Shown piece by piece: positions 28,280 to 37,459 of a stretch of DNA of 64,000 nt (position 1 is the first letter of the stretch; each line of letters starts with the position of its first letter). The notes beneath the pieces were generated by a model that was not told the origin of the DNA, did no database searches, and saw only the letters and a list, made by a program, of their open reading frames with translations. Source of the DNA: Thalassotalea piscium. Lineage in GTDB: Bacteria > Pseudomonadota > Gammaproteobacteria > Enterobacterales > Alteromonadaceae. The stretch covers positions 3,658,001-3,722,000 of the forward strand of contig NZ_AP027362.1 of NCBI RefSeq assembly GCF_030295935.1, written 5' to 3'. Both the position numbers and the translations under genes were made by a program.

Positions 28280-28669
28280 ATGAAAAAGCTTTCTTTACTG
28301 TTACCTTCATTATTAATGCTACTTTTTACCAATAAGGCATTCACAGCTGATTATGCTTATTTTGGCTTCGAACCGGAAATAATTACCAATTATGTCGCCG
28401 TTAAGAAAAAAATGGGTTATGTCAGGCTTACGGTAGAACTAATGATTGAAGAGTCTTCAAACTATGAAGTTGTTGAGCATCACGCTCCATTATTAAGAGA
28501 TGCCATTATTAATATAATTGGCCAGCAACCAGAAGCTAAAATAAAGTCAATTAATGGTCGATTTGAAATTCAGAAATTATGTGAAGAGAAGGTAAAAAGT
28601 ATTCTGCAAAAAGAAACTGGCAAGCCTTTAATTAAAAAACTATTATTTACCCAATGGTTAGATAACTGA
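28280..28669 (+). CDS. FliL-like protein, not in a flagellar cluster
   Basis: 129 residues from the ATG at 28280, where a signal-like hydrophobic stretch (LSLLLPSLLMLLFTNKAFTA) begins. The domain after it (YVRLTVELMIE, HHAPLLRDAIINIIG, a helix, LLFTQWLDN) has the fold pattern of FliL, the stator-associated flagellar protein. It differs from typical FliL by a cleavable-looking signal instead of a membrane anchor. No other flagellar gene is in the window. A related protein beside ubiC is known to me from other alteromonads. Confidence 0.75.
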   Translation: MKKLSLLLPSLLMLLFTNKAFTADYAYFGFEPEIITNYVAVKKKMGYVRLTVELMIEESSNYEVVEHHAPLLRDAIINIIGQQPEAKIKSINGRFEIQKLCEEKVKSILQKETGKPLIKKLLFTQWLDN

Positions 28670-28710
28670 TCGTCATTAATTTCATATAGCGTTTTGCTAC
28701 ATAGTGGATT

Positions 28711-28745
28711 AAAAAGCGAATTCAATTTATTCACTTGAATTCGCT
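28711..28745 (-). terminator. Terminator of glpG, shared with the FliL-like gene
   Basis: Perfect 11-bp stem AGCGAATTCAA / TTGAATTCGCT, 9-nt loop, followed on the minus strand by TTTTTAATCC. Located between convergent genes. Confidence 0.8.
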
Positions 28746-28753
28746 AAATGTGC

Positions 28754-29605
28754 TTAATGTACTCTCACTTTAAAACGCCACAACGCCAAAAAGCAACCGC
28801 TGACCAATCCTAATAAATGTGCTGTATTAGCCATGTTCACTGGCATAAAGTCGGTATAACCAAGTAATAACCAAATGAGTAAAAAGCCAACAATAGGTTT
28901 TGATAAAGACAAACCTTTTTCAGGCGCAAGCCATCCAGCCCACCAAGCATAGCCAACCAGCGCATAAACAACCCCTGATAAGCCGCCAAAATTAGGGCCT
29001 GATATTAAATACTGGCCAAAATTAGAAATAATAGCGGATACAATAAATAATTGAATTAACTCCCCTTTACCAAATATTTTTTCAACACTGCCACCAATTT
29101 GCCACCACCACATGGTGTTAAAAACAATATGTAACCAAGAAAAGTGAAATAATGCCGGACCAATGAGTCGCCATGGTTCTGTTAGCACGAGTTCTATACT
29201 ATTTACTGAATAAAAGCGTAACCACTGAAATAATGTTGTATGCCAACCCAACAAGCTTAAAATAAACACCATCCAACAAGTCGCAAAAACAACCAAAGTC
29301 ACTATTCCAGCGTGCTGTAAAAACTGTTTAACAAAGCTATTAGCCAAATCGCCACCTTGAATGTCTGCAATTTGAGCATTATCCCAAGCTGCTTGTTGGT
29401 ACTTCGGATGATAAGGTTGCTCAATAAACTCTTCAAACAGGTTTTTTGCTGTTGATAAATGTTGGACATCAACAAGTACAATAAACTTGCTATTTTGGCT
29501 AGTTACTTCGGCTGAAATTGCTTGACTCTTTAAATAATTAGCAAAAAGTAAAGCGACATTATGTTGCGATACTTCCACAAGCGGTTGTAGTGATATTGAC
29601 TCCAT
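28754..29605 (-). CDS. glpG: Rhomboid intramembrane serine protease GlpG
   Basis: 283 residues: a cytoplasmic N-terminal domain (1-75), a linker and six membrane helices. The catalytic Ser in GGLSGVVYALVGY and the catalytic His in NTAHLLGLVSG are present, as is the WRLIGPALFHFSWLHIVFN loop region. GlpG cleaves membrane proteins within the bilayer. Its start overlaps the glpE stop by 1 bp. Confidence 0.95.
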   Translation of the reverse strand: MESISLQPLVEVSQHNVALLFANYLKSQAISAEVTSQNSKFIVLVDVQHLSTAKNLFEEFIEQPYHPKYQQAAWDNAQIADIQGGDLANSFVKQFLQHAGIVTLVVFATCWMVFILSLLGWHTTLFQWLRFYSVNSIELVLTEPWRLIGPALFHFSWLHIVFNTMWWWQIGGSVEKIFGKGELIQLFIVSAIISNFGQYLISGPNFGGLSGVVYALVGYAWWAGWLAPEKGLSLSKPIVGFLLIWLLLGYTDFMPVNMANTAHLLGLVSGCFLALWRFKVRVH

Positions 29606-29931
29606 TATTGGCCTGTTTTATCGGGAAATAACATCGCCCATTGTGTAAAACCGCCGTCAAGCGAATACACATCAGTAAAATCTTGGCTTATTAAAAACTG
29701 TGCTGCTTGTTGACTAGATATACCATGGTAACAACAAATAACCGTTGGCGCGTCAAAGTCAGCATCACGTAAAAAGTCGGGCAATGTGTCATTTGTTAAG
29801 TGTATTGCACCTGGTATATGGCTATGCTGAAATGAAGCTTGATCACGAATATCAAGCACCACATAGCTATCATTTACAAGTTTTTGCGCTAATTCATCAC
29901 ATTGCATATGTTTAAAAGTGTCGCTAGTCAT
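29605..29931 (-). CDS. glpE: Thiosulfate sulfurtransferase GlpE (rhodanese)
   Basis: Single-domain rhodanese of 108 residues, the length of E. coli GlpE. The active-site Cys is in ICCYHGISSQQAAQFL. I choose the ATG at 29931: it overlaps the tdh stop as TAATG and is preceded by GGGAAAG; the four-codon longer TTG reading removes that ribosome site. It transfers sulfur from thiosulfate to acceptors such as cyanide or thioredoxin. Middle gene of kbl-tdh-glpE-glpG. Confidence 0.93.
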   Translation of the reverse strand: MTSDTFKHMQCDELAQKLVNDSYVVLDIRDQASFQHSHIPGAIHLTNDTLPDFLRDADFDAPTVICCYHGISSQQAAQFLISQDFTDVYSLDGGFTQWAMLFPDKTGQ

Positions 29932-30959
29932 TAACTTTCCCAATCTAAAATAACTTTGCCTGATTGACCTGAGCGCATAATATCAAACCCTTGTTGAAAT
30001 TCATCAACTGGAAATCGGTGAGTTATCATTGGTGTAATATCTAACCCCGATTGAATTAAACTCGCCATTTTATACCAAGTTTCAAACATTTCGCGGCCAT
30101 AAATACCTTTAATAGTAAGGCCTTTAAATATAACTTGGCTCCAGTCAATTGCCATGTCGTTACCAGGAATGCCAAGCATCGCAATTTTACCGCCGTTATT
30201 CATATTTTTAAGCATATCTGTAAATGCTACTGGAATACCCGACATTTCCAAGCCAACATCAAACCCTTCGGTCATACCAAGCTCGGTAATAACGTCTGAA
30301 AGCTTTTCTTTACTCACATTTACTGCTCGTGTTGCCCCCATCTTGGTCGCTAAATCAAGTCGATACTCATTAATGTCAGTAATAACCACATGGCGCGCAC
30401 CTACATGTTTAGCAACCGCTGCGGCCATGATGCCAATAGGTCCAGCACCTGTTATTAAAACGTCTTCGCCTACTAAATCAAATGATAAAGCGGTATGCAC
30501 AGCATTGCCAAAAGGGTCAAAAATGGCAGCTAAGTCGTCTGAAATGCCTTCGGGTAATTTAAAGGCATTGTAAGCGGGGATCACTAGGTATTCAGCAAAA
30601 GCGCCCGTTCTATCAACACCAACACCCACAGTATTTCGACATAAATGTGTACGTCCACCTCGACAATTACGACAATGTCCACAGGTTATGTGGCCTTCAC
30701 CAGACACACGATCACCAATAGCAAAGCCTTTAACTTCTTGGCCTATTTCAACTACGACACCTGAATATTCATGACCCACTACCATAGGTACAGGTATCGT
30801 TTTTTGAGACCATTCATCCCAGTTATAAATATGAATATCGGTACCACAAATAGCTGTTTTCTTTATTTTTATTAATAAATCGTTGTGGCCCATTTCTGGC
30901 TTGGCCGAGTCTGTCATCCAGATCCCCGGCTCTGCTTTTAATTTTGCTAAAGATTTCAT
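29931..30959 (-). CDS. tdh: L-threonine 3-dehydrogenase
   Basis: Zinc-dependent NAD+ enzyme oxidising L-threonine to 2-amino-3-ketobutyrate. 342 residues. The catalytic zinc region [21 protein letters not shown], the structural zinc cysteines [15 protein letters not shown] and the Rossmann GAGPIG are visible. It starts 9 bp after kbl, which uses its product. Confidence 0.97.
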   Translation of the reverse strand: MKSLAKLKAEPGIWMTDSAKPEMGHNDLLIKIKKTAICGTDIHIYNWDEWSQKTIPVPMVVGHEYSGVVVEIGQEVKGFAIGDRVSGEGHITCGHCRNCRGGRTHLCRNTVGVGVDRTGAFAEYLVIPAYNAFKLPEGISDDLAAIFDPFGNAVHTALSFDLVGEDVLITGAGPIGIMAAAVAKHVGARHVVITDINEYRLDLATKMGATRAVNVSKEKLSDVITELGMTEGFDVGLEMSGIPVAFTDMLKNMNNGGKIAMLGIPGNDMAIDWSQVIFKGLTIKGIYGREMFETWYKMASLIQSGLDITPMITHRFPVDEFQQGFDIMRSGQSGKVILDWES

Positions 30960-30968
30960 TTTTTCCCC

Positions 30969-32174
30969 TTAGATAACAGCCATTTCTTTACCAATACGTA
31001 CAAAAGCACCAATAGCTTTATCTAATTGCGCTTTACTGTGCGCTGCTGATATTTGAGTACGAATACGTGCTTGCCCTTTGGGTACAACAGGGAAAGAAAA
31101 GCCAATAACATAAATACCTTCTTGCAATAAGCGGTCAGCCATTTCGCTGGCTACTTTCGCATCTCCAAGCATTACAGGTATGATTGCATGATCAGCGCCT
31201 GCACAGGTAAAACCAGCCGCTTCCATTTCTGTTCTAAAATAGTTTGCATTGTCTTTTAATGTTTGACGTAATTCATCGCCATCAGCAAGTAATTCCAATA
31301 CCTTAATAGAAGCATTGACTATTGCTGGTGCAAGCGAGTTTGAGAATAAGTAAGGGCGTGAGCGTTGACGCAACCAATTAATGACTTCTTTTTTACCTGA
31401 AGTATAGCCACCAGACGCACCACCCATTGCCTTGCCTAGCGTGCCCGTAATTATATCGACACGGTCCATTACCTGACAGTACTCATGACTGCCTCGTCCT
31501 TTATCGCCAACAAAGCCTACTGCATGTGAGTCGTCAACCATAACAAGCGCGCCATATTTATCAGCTAAATCACACACGGCTGACAAATTAGCGATAACAC
31601 CGTCCATAGAAAAAACGCCATCGGTAGCAATCAGTTTAAACTTTGCTCCGGCATCGTTTGCTTCTTGTAAACGAGCTTCCAGCTCTGCCATATCATTATT
31701 AGCGTAGCGGAAACGTTTAGCTTTACATAAACGAACACCATCTATTATTGACGCGTGATTAAGCGCATCACTAATAATGGCATCTTCTGGGCCTAATAAT
31801 GTTTCAAAAAGGCCGGTATTGGCATCAAAGCAAGACGAATATAAAATGGTGTCTTCCATACCTAAAAACTCACTTAGCTTTTGCTCAAGTGTTTTGTGTA
31901 TATCTTGTGTTCCGCAAATAAAACGTACTGAAGCCATGCCAAAGCCATGGTCATCTAAGCCTTTTTTCGCTGCTGCTATCAAAGTAGGGTGGTTAGCTAG
32001 ACCTAAATAATTGTTCGCACAAAAGTTAACAACTTGCTCACCTGTAGTCACTTCAATTTGTGTCTGTTGAGCCGTAGTAATGATACGCTCAGCTTTGTAT
32101 AACCCTTCTTTTTTTAACTGTTCGTGTTCGTTATTTAAATGGGTATAAAAATCAGTTTTGCTATTCGATGACAT
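30969..32174 (-). CDS. kbl: 2-amino-3-ketobutyrate CoA ligase (glycine C-acetyltransferase)
   Basis: PLP enzyme splitting 2-amino-3-ketobutyrate with CoA to glycine and acetyl-CoA. 401 residues. The [10 protein letters not shown] motif and the PLP-binding Lys in [13 protein letters not shown] are intact, with [13 protein letters not shown] at the N terminus. First gene of the threonine-degradation operon with tdh. Confidence 0.97.
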   Translation of the reverse strand: MSSNSKTDFYTHLNNEHEQLKKEGLYKAERIITTAQQTQIEVTTGEQVVNFCANNYLGLANHPTLIAAAKKGLDDHGFGMASVRFICGTQDIHKTLEQKLSEFLGMEDTILYSSCFDANTGLFETLLGPEDAIISDALNHASIIDGVRLCKAKRFRYANNDMAELEARLQEANDAGAKFKLIATDGVFSMDGVIANLSAVCDLADKYGALVMVDDSHAVGFVGDKGRGSHEYCQVMDRVDIITGTLGKAMGGASGGYTSGKKEVINWLRQRSRPYLFSNSLAPAIVNASIKVLELLADGDELRQTLKDNANYFRTEMEAAGFTCAGADHAIIPVMLGDAKVASEMADRLLQEGIYVIGFSFPVVPKGQARIRTQISAAHSKAQLDKAIGAFVRIGKEMAVI

Positions 32175-32524
32175 AAGATCCTCAATAGTTAAATAAGTTA
32201 ACTTTCATGTGTAAATTGGCGTGTCAAAAATTGACGTTATTGTACGCCAATATTTATGCTAACGCAGCGAGAAAAACAGATATTTTAGGAGCTGTTGATC
32301 TTTGCCGGTTTTTTTTCATCAGTTTATTAGCTTTTTATGCAAGACAGGGGCTTTGTATCTTAACCGCCCTAATTGAATAGCCGAGATCAGCTCTGCTACA
32401 TTCCAAGTTTTCTTGGCAACGCAAGTAAAAGCATTAAATTCGAAAAAATCTAAACATGAAAGTAATATTTATAGTGTAATTTTTCATGTGCAGCAAGCAC
32501 AGCACAGTATAAATTAATGAAGGT
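32175..32524. other. Intergenic region upstream of kbl with nested palindrome
   Basis: About 350 bp. At 32215-32251 ATTGGCGT and ACGCCAAT enclose a second palindrome GTCAAAAATTGAC (32223-32235), 40-75 bp before the kbl start. It may be an operator or a leader hairpin for kbl-tdh. Nothing else is recognisable. Confidence 0.4.
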
Positions 32525-33328
32525 TTACTGCTTTAGCGACATTTGTAACCATGTCGCAATATTATCAATTAAATAGGGCTTTCCATTTAACAGGTCATGA
32601 CCAAAATCATTACCTTTAATGACTTGCATAGTTGAGCTTAGATCTCCATTCCATTCAAATAATTCTTTAGCGATTTGATATGAGTTGGCATGATGTGCTG
32701 AGCTAAGAAAGTATGCGGGAATATCGATAAGGTTTTTATACTTTTCTTTTTCCAGATGTGAAAATTTTGGTGTAACTATTACTAAGCTGCGAATGCGTAT
32801 TTTTTCAGCTAAATATACTGCTTGCGGTGCAGTACAGCCTGATGAAACTACTGATACTGGCTGTTCTTTTCCTATTTTATTTTGTAGGTAATGGTAAGCA
32901 GATACGATATCACTCTCCCAATAAGAAGTAATTCGAACAACTTCACTTTGGTACATATTTAAATCTTTAGCGGTTTTTTTGATAAAGTCATGAGAATAAA
33001 TAACATTAGCGCTATAACCATACCCTCTTAAGTCAAGTGCAAGCGCATTTATGCCGAGTTCGGAGAGTGCTTGCGCTAATGGTAAATAGCTAGCTCCATT
33101 ATTTGCACAATCATGCAGCAGTAATACGCCAGGGCTTTGCTCGGCACCTGAATAATAATAGCCGGCAAGTAGCAGCTCGTCTTGTGTTTTAAATTTTACT
33201 AAATTATCAGGCTCTTTGTTAAGCTCGTCTTCATAATTCAATACATCTTGTTGTGCTGCGCTCACAGGTAAAGAACCGCTTAAAAGGGTAATAATCAATA
33301 TTACATAGCATAAAGAGTAATTTTTCAT
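32525..33328 (-). CDS. Secreted alpha/beta hydrolase with probable Cys nucleophile
   Basis: 267 residues from the ATG at 33328, where a signal peptide begins (VILIITLLSGSLPVSAA); the frame extends 20 codons further upstream only by a TTG start. The fold signatures are VLLLHDCANN (oxyanion region), LDLRGYGYS, the nucleophile elbow VVSSGCTAPQA and a His in NDFGHDLL. The elbow has Cys where most members have Ser, and Ser/Ala in place of the usual flanking glycines. Dienelactone-hydrolase-type enzymes also use Cys, but the altered elbow leaves activity uncertain. Confidence 0.75.
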   Translation of the reverse strand: MKNYSLCYVILIITLLSGSLPVSAAQQDVLNYEDELNKEPDNLVKFKTQDELLLAGYYYSGAEQSPGVLLLHDCANNGASYLPLAQALSELGINALALDLRGYGYSANVIYSHDFIKKTAKDLNMYQSEVVRITSYWESDIVSAYHYLQNKIGKEQPVSVVSSGCTAPQAVYLAEKIRIRSLVIVTPKFSHLEKEKYKNLIDIPAYFLSSAHHANSYQIAKELFEWNGDLSSTMQVIKGNDFGHDLLNGKPYLIDNIATWLQMSLKQ

Positions 33329-33624
33329 TAAAAGAATTAGCTTAGTCCTTGAGCAATTGATCTTCAGAGTAGCGCAATTTTTCTTCAACCGCTAGGTCAG
33401 TTTTCTTTCCTTAACACTTCTTAGTAGTAGAAAGTGTATTTCTATAGCGCCTGCTTTAGCTCGGCCAAAATCTAACCGCTAAAGATTAACAAGCACTATA
33501 TAAAAAATGAATAAATGCTTTTATAATCTAAGCATTAGACTTTCTCATTATGTCATATCGCATGGTTGTGTGCTGCGGCGCGCTAATCTAGCTAATTATT
33601 TACCTAATAAATAAGTAGACTCAA

Positions 33625-34662
33625 ATGGCTTTTTCTGCAGAAAACAGATCAAATACACTTAATGGTATTTTATTTGTTGCCTTATTCTCTGTTATTGCTA
33701 CGTCAATGGCAGACTTTGTAATATTTAAACAATTCGCTATTAGTCCATTAATTATAGGTATTGTATTAGGGGTCATTTATGCCAACACCTTACGCGATAA
33801 GTTTCCTAGCGATTGGCAAGCGGGTATTACTTTTTCAACTAAAACACTTTTACGTATTGGTATAATTTTTTACGGTTTCCGTTTAACTTTTCAACACGTT
33901 GCAGAGGTTGGTTTAGCTGGCATTTTAATGAGCTTGTTCATAGTAACCTTTACTTTTTTATTGGGCTATTTAGTTGGTACTAAACTGCTTAAGCTTGACC
34001 GAGATACCAGTATATTAATCAGTGCGGGAAGTTCAATTTGTGGCGCTGCAGCAGTATTAGCGACAGAGCCTGTGCTCAAAGCAGAAGCACACAAAACAAG
34101 TATTGCGGTTGCGACTGTGGTTGTTTTTGGCACAATTGCGATGTTTTTATATCCTTTTATTTATCAAAGCGGTTTGTTAAGCCTTAATGAACAAGCAATG
34201 GGCGTGTACCTTGGCGGAACATTACATGAAGTGGCTCACGTTGTTGCGGCGGGTCACGCTATCAATGACAACGTTGCTGACACCGCGGTAATCGTTAAAA
34301 TGTTACGCGTAATGTTACTCGCACCCTTTCTATTATTACTTAGCATGTGGTTAAAAGGTCAGCTAATGCATAATAGTCACCAATCAAATCGTTCACCAAT
34401 TGTTATCCCTTGGTTTGCTGTCGCCTTTATTGCAGTGGTTGGCTTTAATTCATTGCATTTATTACCTTCACAAACAATTACTGTCATTAACCAAGCTGAC
34501 ACATTTGCACTAACCATGGCAATGACTGCACTAGGTATGGAAACACGCACCAGTAAGTTTAAAGGCATTGGATTTAAGCCGCTCTATCTGGCGAGTATTC
34601 TATTTTTATGGTTACTCTTTGCTGGTTACTTATTAACAAAAGTAGTGTATCAGGTTATTTAG
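33625..34662 (+). CDS. YeiH/UPF0324-family putative sulfate exporter
   Basis: 345 residues, about 10 membrane helices. The conserved LLRIGIIFYGFRLTFQ, ISAGSSICGAAAVLATEP and GGTLHEVAHVVAAG blocks place it in the YeiH family, described as putative sulfate/thiol-compound exporters, with experimental proof limited. It runs in the same direction as hutG 70 bp downstream, but a hut operator lies between them. Confidence 0.88.
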   Translation: MAFSAENRSNTLNGILFVALFSVIATSMADFVIFKQFAISPLIIGIVLGVIYANTLRDKFPSDWQAGITFSTKTLLRIGIIFYGFRLTFQHVAEVGLAGILMSLFIVTFTFLLGYLVGTKLLKLDRDTSILISAGSSICGAAAVLATEPVLKAEAHKTSIAVATVVVFGTIAMFLYPFIYQSGLLSLNEQAMGVYLGGTLHEVAHVVAAGHAINDNVADTAVIVKMLRVMLLAPFLLLLSMWLKGQLMHNSHQSNRSPIVIPWFAVAFIAVVGFNSLHLLPSQTITVINQADTFALTMAMTALGMETRTSKFKGIGFKPLYLASILFLWLLFAGYLLTKVVYQVI

Positions 34663-34708
34663 CCGCGATTGTTGCATCTGACCATAGCCGCATGCTAAAT
34701 TGAGCAAG

Positions 34709-34720
34709 TTGTATATACAA
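34709..34720. promoter_or_regulatory. Probable HutC operator upstream of hutG
   Basis: TTGTATATACAA is a perfect 12-bp palindrome 12 bp before the hutG start. Its core GTATATAC fits GT-N-TA-N-AC, the operator consensus described for the HutC subfamily of GntR regulators. A hutC-type gene is at 51491-52201. Confidence 0.75.
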
Positions 34721-34732
34721 TTTGGAGATTAC

Positions 34733-35527
34733 ATGTCTGACGTTTATACACTGATTAAAGGCTCAGTACCTTTATTGATCAGTATGCCTCATAACGGCCA
34801 ATTAATTCCTGACGATATTGCAAAAAGCATGACTGATAAAGCCAAAAAAGTACCTGATACTGATTGGTATAAAGACAAGCTATACGATTTTGCTAAAGCC
34901 TTAGGTGCTTATATTTTAATTCCAAATTATAGCCGCTATGTTATCGATTTAAATCGAGATCCAGAGGGTGTAGACTTATACCCTGGCGCAAATTCTACCG
35001 AGTTATGTCCGACAACCGCCTTCGATCTTTCACCTTTGTATCTTAAAGGTAAGCTGCCTGATCAGCATGAAATAGAACGCAGAATTGAAAAATACTGGCA
35101 ACCCTATCATCAAGCAATTGCAGTAACCTTAGCTGATATTAAGCAACAACATCCTTGTGTAGTTTTATTAGAAGCTCATTCAATATTATCAACGGTTCCA
35201 CGCTTTTTTGAAGGAAAGTTGCCTGATTTCAATTTTGGTACTGCTAGTGGTAAAAGTTGTTCAGCGCAATTACTTGCTCAAATTACACAGCTAGATTTTT
35301 CTCCATACACTATGGTAACTAATGGCCGCTTTAAAGGTGGATATATCACCCGCGCTTATGGTGACCCTGAGAATAATATTCATGCTGTTCAGTTAGAGCT
35401 TTCACAATCAACGTATTTAGACGAAAGTAACTTTGAATATTTAGCACCAATTGCAGACCAAGTTAAACTTAAATTAAAAGATTTAGTTCAGGTATTAATT
35501 GCCTTTACCCAAACAGAAGATAAGTAA
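34733..35527 (+). CDS. hutG: N-formylglutamate deformylase HutG
   Basis: Zinc hydrolase releasing formate from N-formylglutamate, the last step of the five-step histidine degradation route. I start at the ATG at 34733, preceded by TTGGAG; the 11 codons upstream read across the operator. 264 residues. PLLISMPHNGQLIP and LNRDPEGVDLYPG at the N terminus, EAHSI and GRFKGGYITRAYGDP further on are family blocks containing the metal and substrate residues. It ends 3 bp before hutF. Confidence 0.94.
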   Translation: MSDVYTLIKGSVPLLISMPHNGQLIPDDIAKSMTDKAKKVPDTDWYKDKLYDFAKALGAYILIPNYSRYVIDLNRDPEGVDLYPGANSTELCPTTAFDLSPLYLKGKLPDQHEIERRIEKYWQPYHQAIAVTLADIKQQHPCVVLLEAHSILSTVPRFFEGKLPDFNFGTASGKSCSAQLLAQITQLDFSPYTMVTNGRFKGGYITRAYGDPENNIHAVQLELSQSTYLDESNFEYLAPIADQVKLKLKDLVQVLIAFTQTEDK

Positions 35528-35530
35528 CCC

Positions 35531-36898
35531 ATGAAGATATTTGCAGAAAGAGTACTTCTTTCAGAAGGCTGGAAAAGTAAGCAAACACTTACTATTGAAA
35601 ATGGTATTATTATAAGCATTACTTCAGGTAAAGATGAAAGTGCTGAGTGTGTAGGTACGGTAATTCCTGGTATGGTTAATTGTCACTCTCATGCATTCCA
35701 GCGTGCATTTGCCGGTTTTAGTGAACAAGGGAGCGACGGACAAGATAGCTTTTGGACATGGCGTAACGTTATGTATCAATTTTTAGCTAATTTAACTGCC
35801 GAAGATGCCAAGACCATCGCCACCCAGCTTTATATTGAAATGTTAAAGTCGGGCTATACTCGCGTAGCTGAGTTTCATTATTTACACCATGATATTAATG
35901 GGCAGCCATACAGTAATCTTGCAACAATGGCAGAAGCTATTTTCGAAGCGAGCGAACAATCAGGCATAGGGCTCACCTTATTGCCTGTACTTTACCAATA
36001 TAGCGGTTTTGGTCAATTACCCCCTAATGCGGGTCAAAAGCGTTTTATCAATCAAACAAACACCTTTAATAACCTGGTAAGTGATTGTTATCAGCTAAGC
36101 CAAAAATTCGGTAATACGAATGTTGGCATTGCACCACATTCTTTACGTGCAGTTGATAAAAGTTCACTACAAGACGCAGTAGCACATATACGTGCTTTAG
36201 ATAGCGAAGCCCCAATTCATATACATATTGCTGAGCAACAAAAAGAAGTTGATGACTGTTTAAACTATTATCAACAACGCCCTGTTCAATGGCTATTGAA
36301 TAACTTTCAATTAGACCCACAGTGGTGCCTCATACATGCAACTCATATCAATGAGCAAGAACGCGATGATCTTATTGCCACAAAAGCCATTGCTGGTATA
36401 TGTCCCACAACCGAAGCAAACTTAGGCGATGGTATATTTCCTACGGCTGAATTCTTAGCACAAGGCGGTACTATCGCGATAGGTTCAGATAGCCATATTT
36501 CAGTTAATCCTGTTGAAGAGTTACGTTGGTTAGAATATGCACAACGTTTAATTAAACAACAACGTGCACTTTTAGCGACACTTGAACAACCTTCTGTAGG
36601 GCAATATTTATGGGCTCACACTGCAAAAATTGGCGCGCAAAGCACCAACAGTAACACAGGTGAATTAGCCGTTGGCAAACAAGCCGACCTACTTGTATTA
36701 GACGAAAACAAGCTGTCACTATTTGCTGCTAGAGATGCACATGTACTTGATAGTTTGATTTTTGCAACACAGAACAATGTAATTAGTGATGTAATGGTTA
36801 ATGGTAAATGGTGTATACGTAATGGTGCTCATGCAATAGAGCAACAAGCCAGCGCAGCCTTTGCTCAACTTTTAAAGCAAGTGAGTCAATCGCTTTAG
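35531..36898 (+). CDS. hutF: Formimidoylglutamate deiminase HutF
   Basis: Amidohydrolase converting N-formimino-glutamate to N-formylglutamate and ammonia, the step before HutG. 455 residues. The metal-binding NCHSHAFQRAFAG, the HIHIAEQ block, the CLIHATHINEQE His and the Asp in IGSDSHISVNP are all present. hutG-hutF is a two-gene operon; hutH, hutU and hutI are not in this window. Confidence 0.95.
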   Translation: MKIFAERVLLSEGWKSKQTLTIENGIIISITSGKDESAECVGTVIPGMVNCHSHAFQRAFAGFSEQGSDGQDSFWTWRNVMYQFLANLTAEDAKTIATQLYIEMLKSGYTRVAEFHYLHHDINGQPYSNLATMAEAIFEASEQSGIGLTLLPVLYQYSGFGQLPPNAGQKRFINQTNTFNNLVSDCYQLSQKFGNTNVGIAPHSLRAVDKSSLQDAVAHIRALDSEAPIHIHIAEQQKEVDDCLNYYQQRPVQWLLNNFQLDPQWCLIHATHINEQERDDLIATKAIAGICPTTEANLGDGIFPTAEFLAQGGTIAIGSDSHISVNPVEELRWLEYAQRLIKQQRALLATLEQPSVGQYLWAHTAKIGAQSTNSNTGELAVGKQADLLVLDENKLSLFAARDAHVLDSLIFATQNNVISDVMVNGKWCIRNGAHAIEQQASAAFAQLLKQVSQSL

Positions 36899-36921
36899 CG
36901 CTATTAAAACGCACAAAAAAC

Positions 36922-36955
36922 TAAAGCGGCTTTACTCACGAGTAAAGCCGCTTTA
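36922..36955. terminator. Bidirectional terminator after hutF
   Basis: Perfect 15-bp stem (TAAAGCGGCTTTACT / AGTAAAGCCGCTTTA) with a CACG loop, A-rich and T-rich flanks, between convergent hutF and the 36958-37320 gene. Confidence 0.9.
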
Positions 36956-36957
36956 AT

Positions 36958-37320
36958 TTAAAACAACGACTGATACTTGTTAATAGTTTTACAAAATAAT
37001 GTTTGATTAGCATTATGAAGCTTAGGGGTTCTTTTAGGCTTTGTTGCTGAGCAATATTCCTTATGAAAAGAAACCACTGACTTTCTGTCTGAAGTAACCA
37101 CTCTAATAAATGCTAATTCTTCAGTACTAAACTGATTATAGTGAGGTTTCAAATCGGTATATATTTTATCTGACTTTAATCTAACTTTAGTATCTGTTGC
37201 ATCTGAAAACTCACCTAAAACAAATGCTTTCTGCTCTTCAAACCAGCTTTCAAGCTTTGGTTGTGGATAAAAGTGCAAATAAATTGCGGCTGCTACGATT
37301 AAGATCAATAAATTTTTCAT
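36958..37320 (-). CDS. Hypothetical membrane-anchored or secreted protein
   Basis: 120 residues: an N-terminal hydrophobic segment (LLILIVAAAIYLHFY) and a soluble domain with two Cys (EYCSATKP and LFCKTINKY) that could form a disulfide. No family recognised. It stands divergent from ccoG with 139 bp between, and ends at the strong terminator shared with hutF. Confidence 0.65.
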   Translation of the reverse strand: MKNLLILIVAAAIYLHFYPQPKLESWFEEQKAFVLGEFSDATDTKVRLKSDKIYTDLKPHYNQFSTEELAFIRVVTSDRKSVVSFHKEYCSATKPKRTPKLHNANQTLFCKTINKYQSLF

Positions 37321-37459
37321 AGTCTGCGTTATAATGATGTTGTCGTTATAGAGTAATCAATTTTGTGCAAACAATGAATGCTTTTAAACAAATTTATTAA
37401 GATAGACCATTTCTCAAGTAACAATTTTATATGCGTAATAGCGCATTCTAGGATTAACG

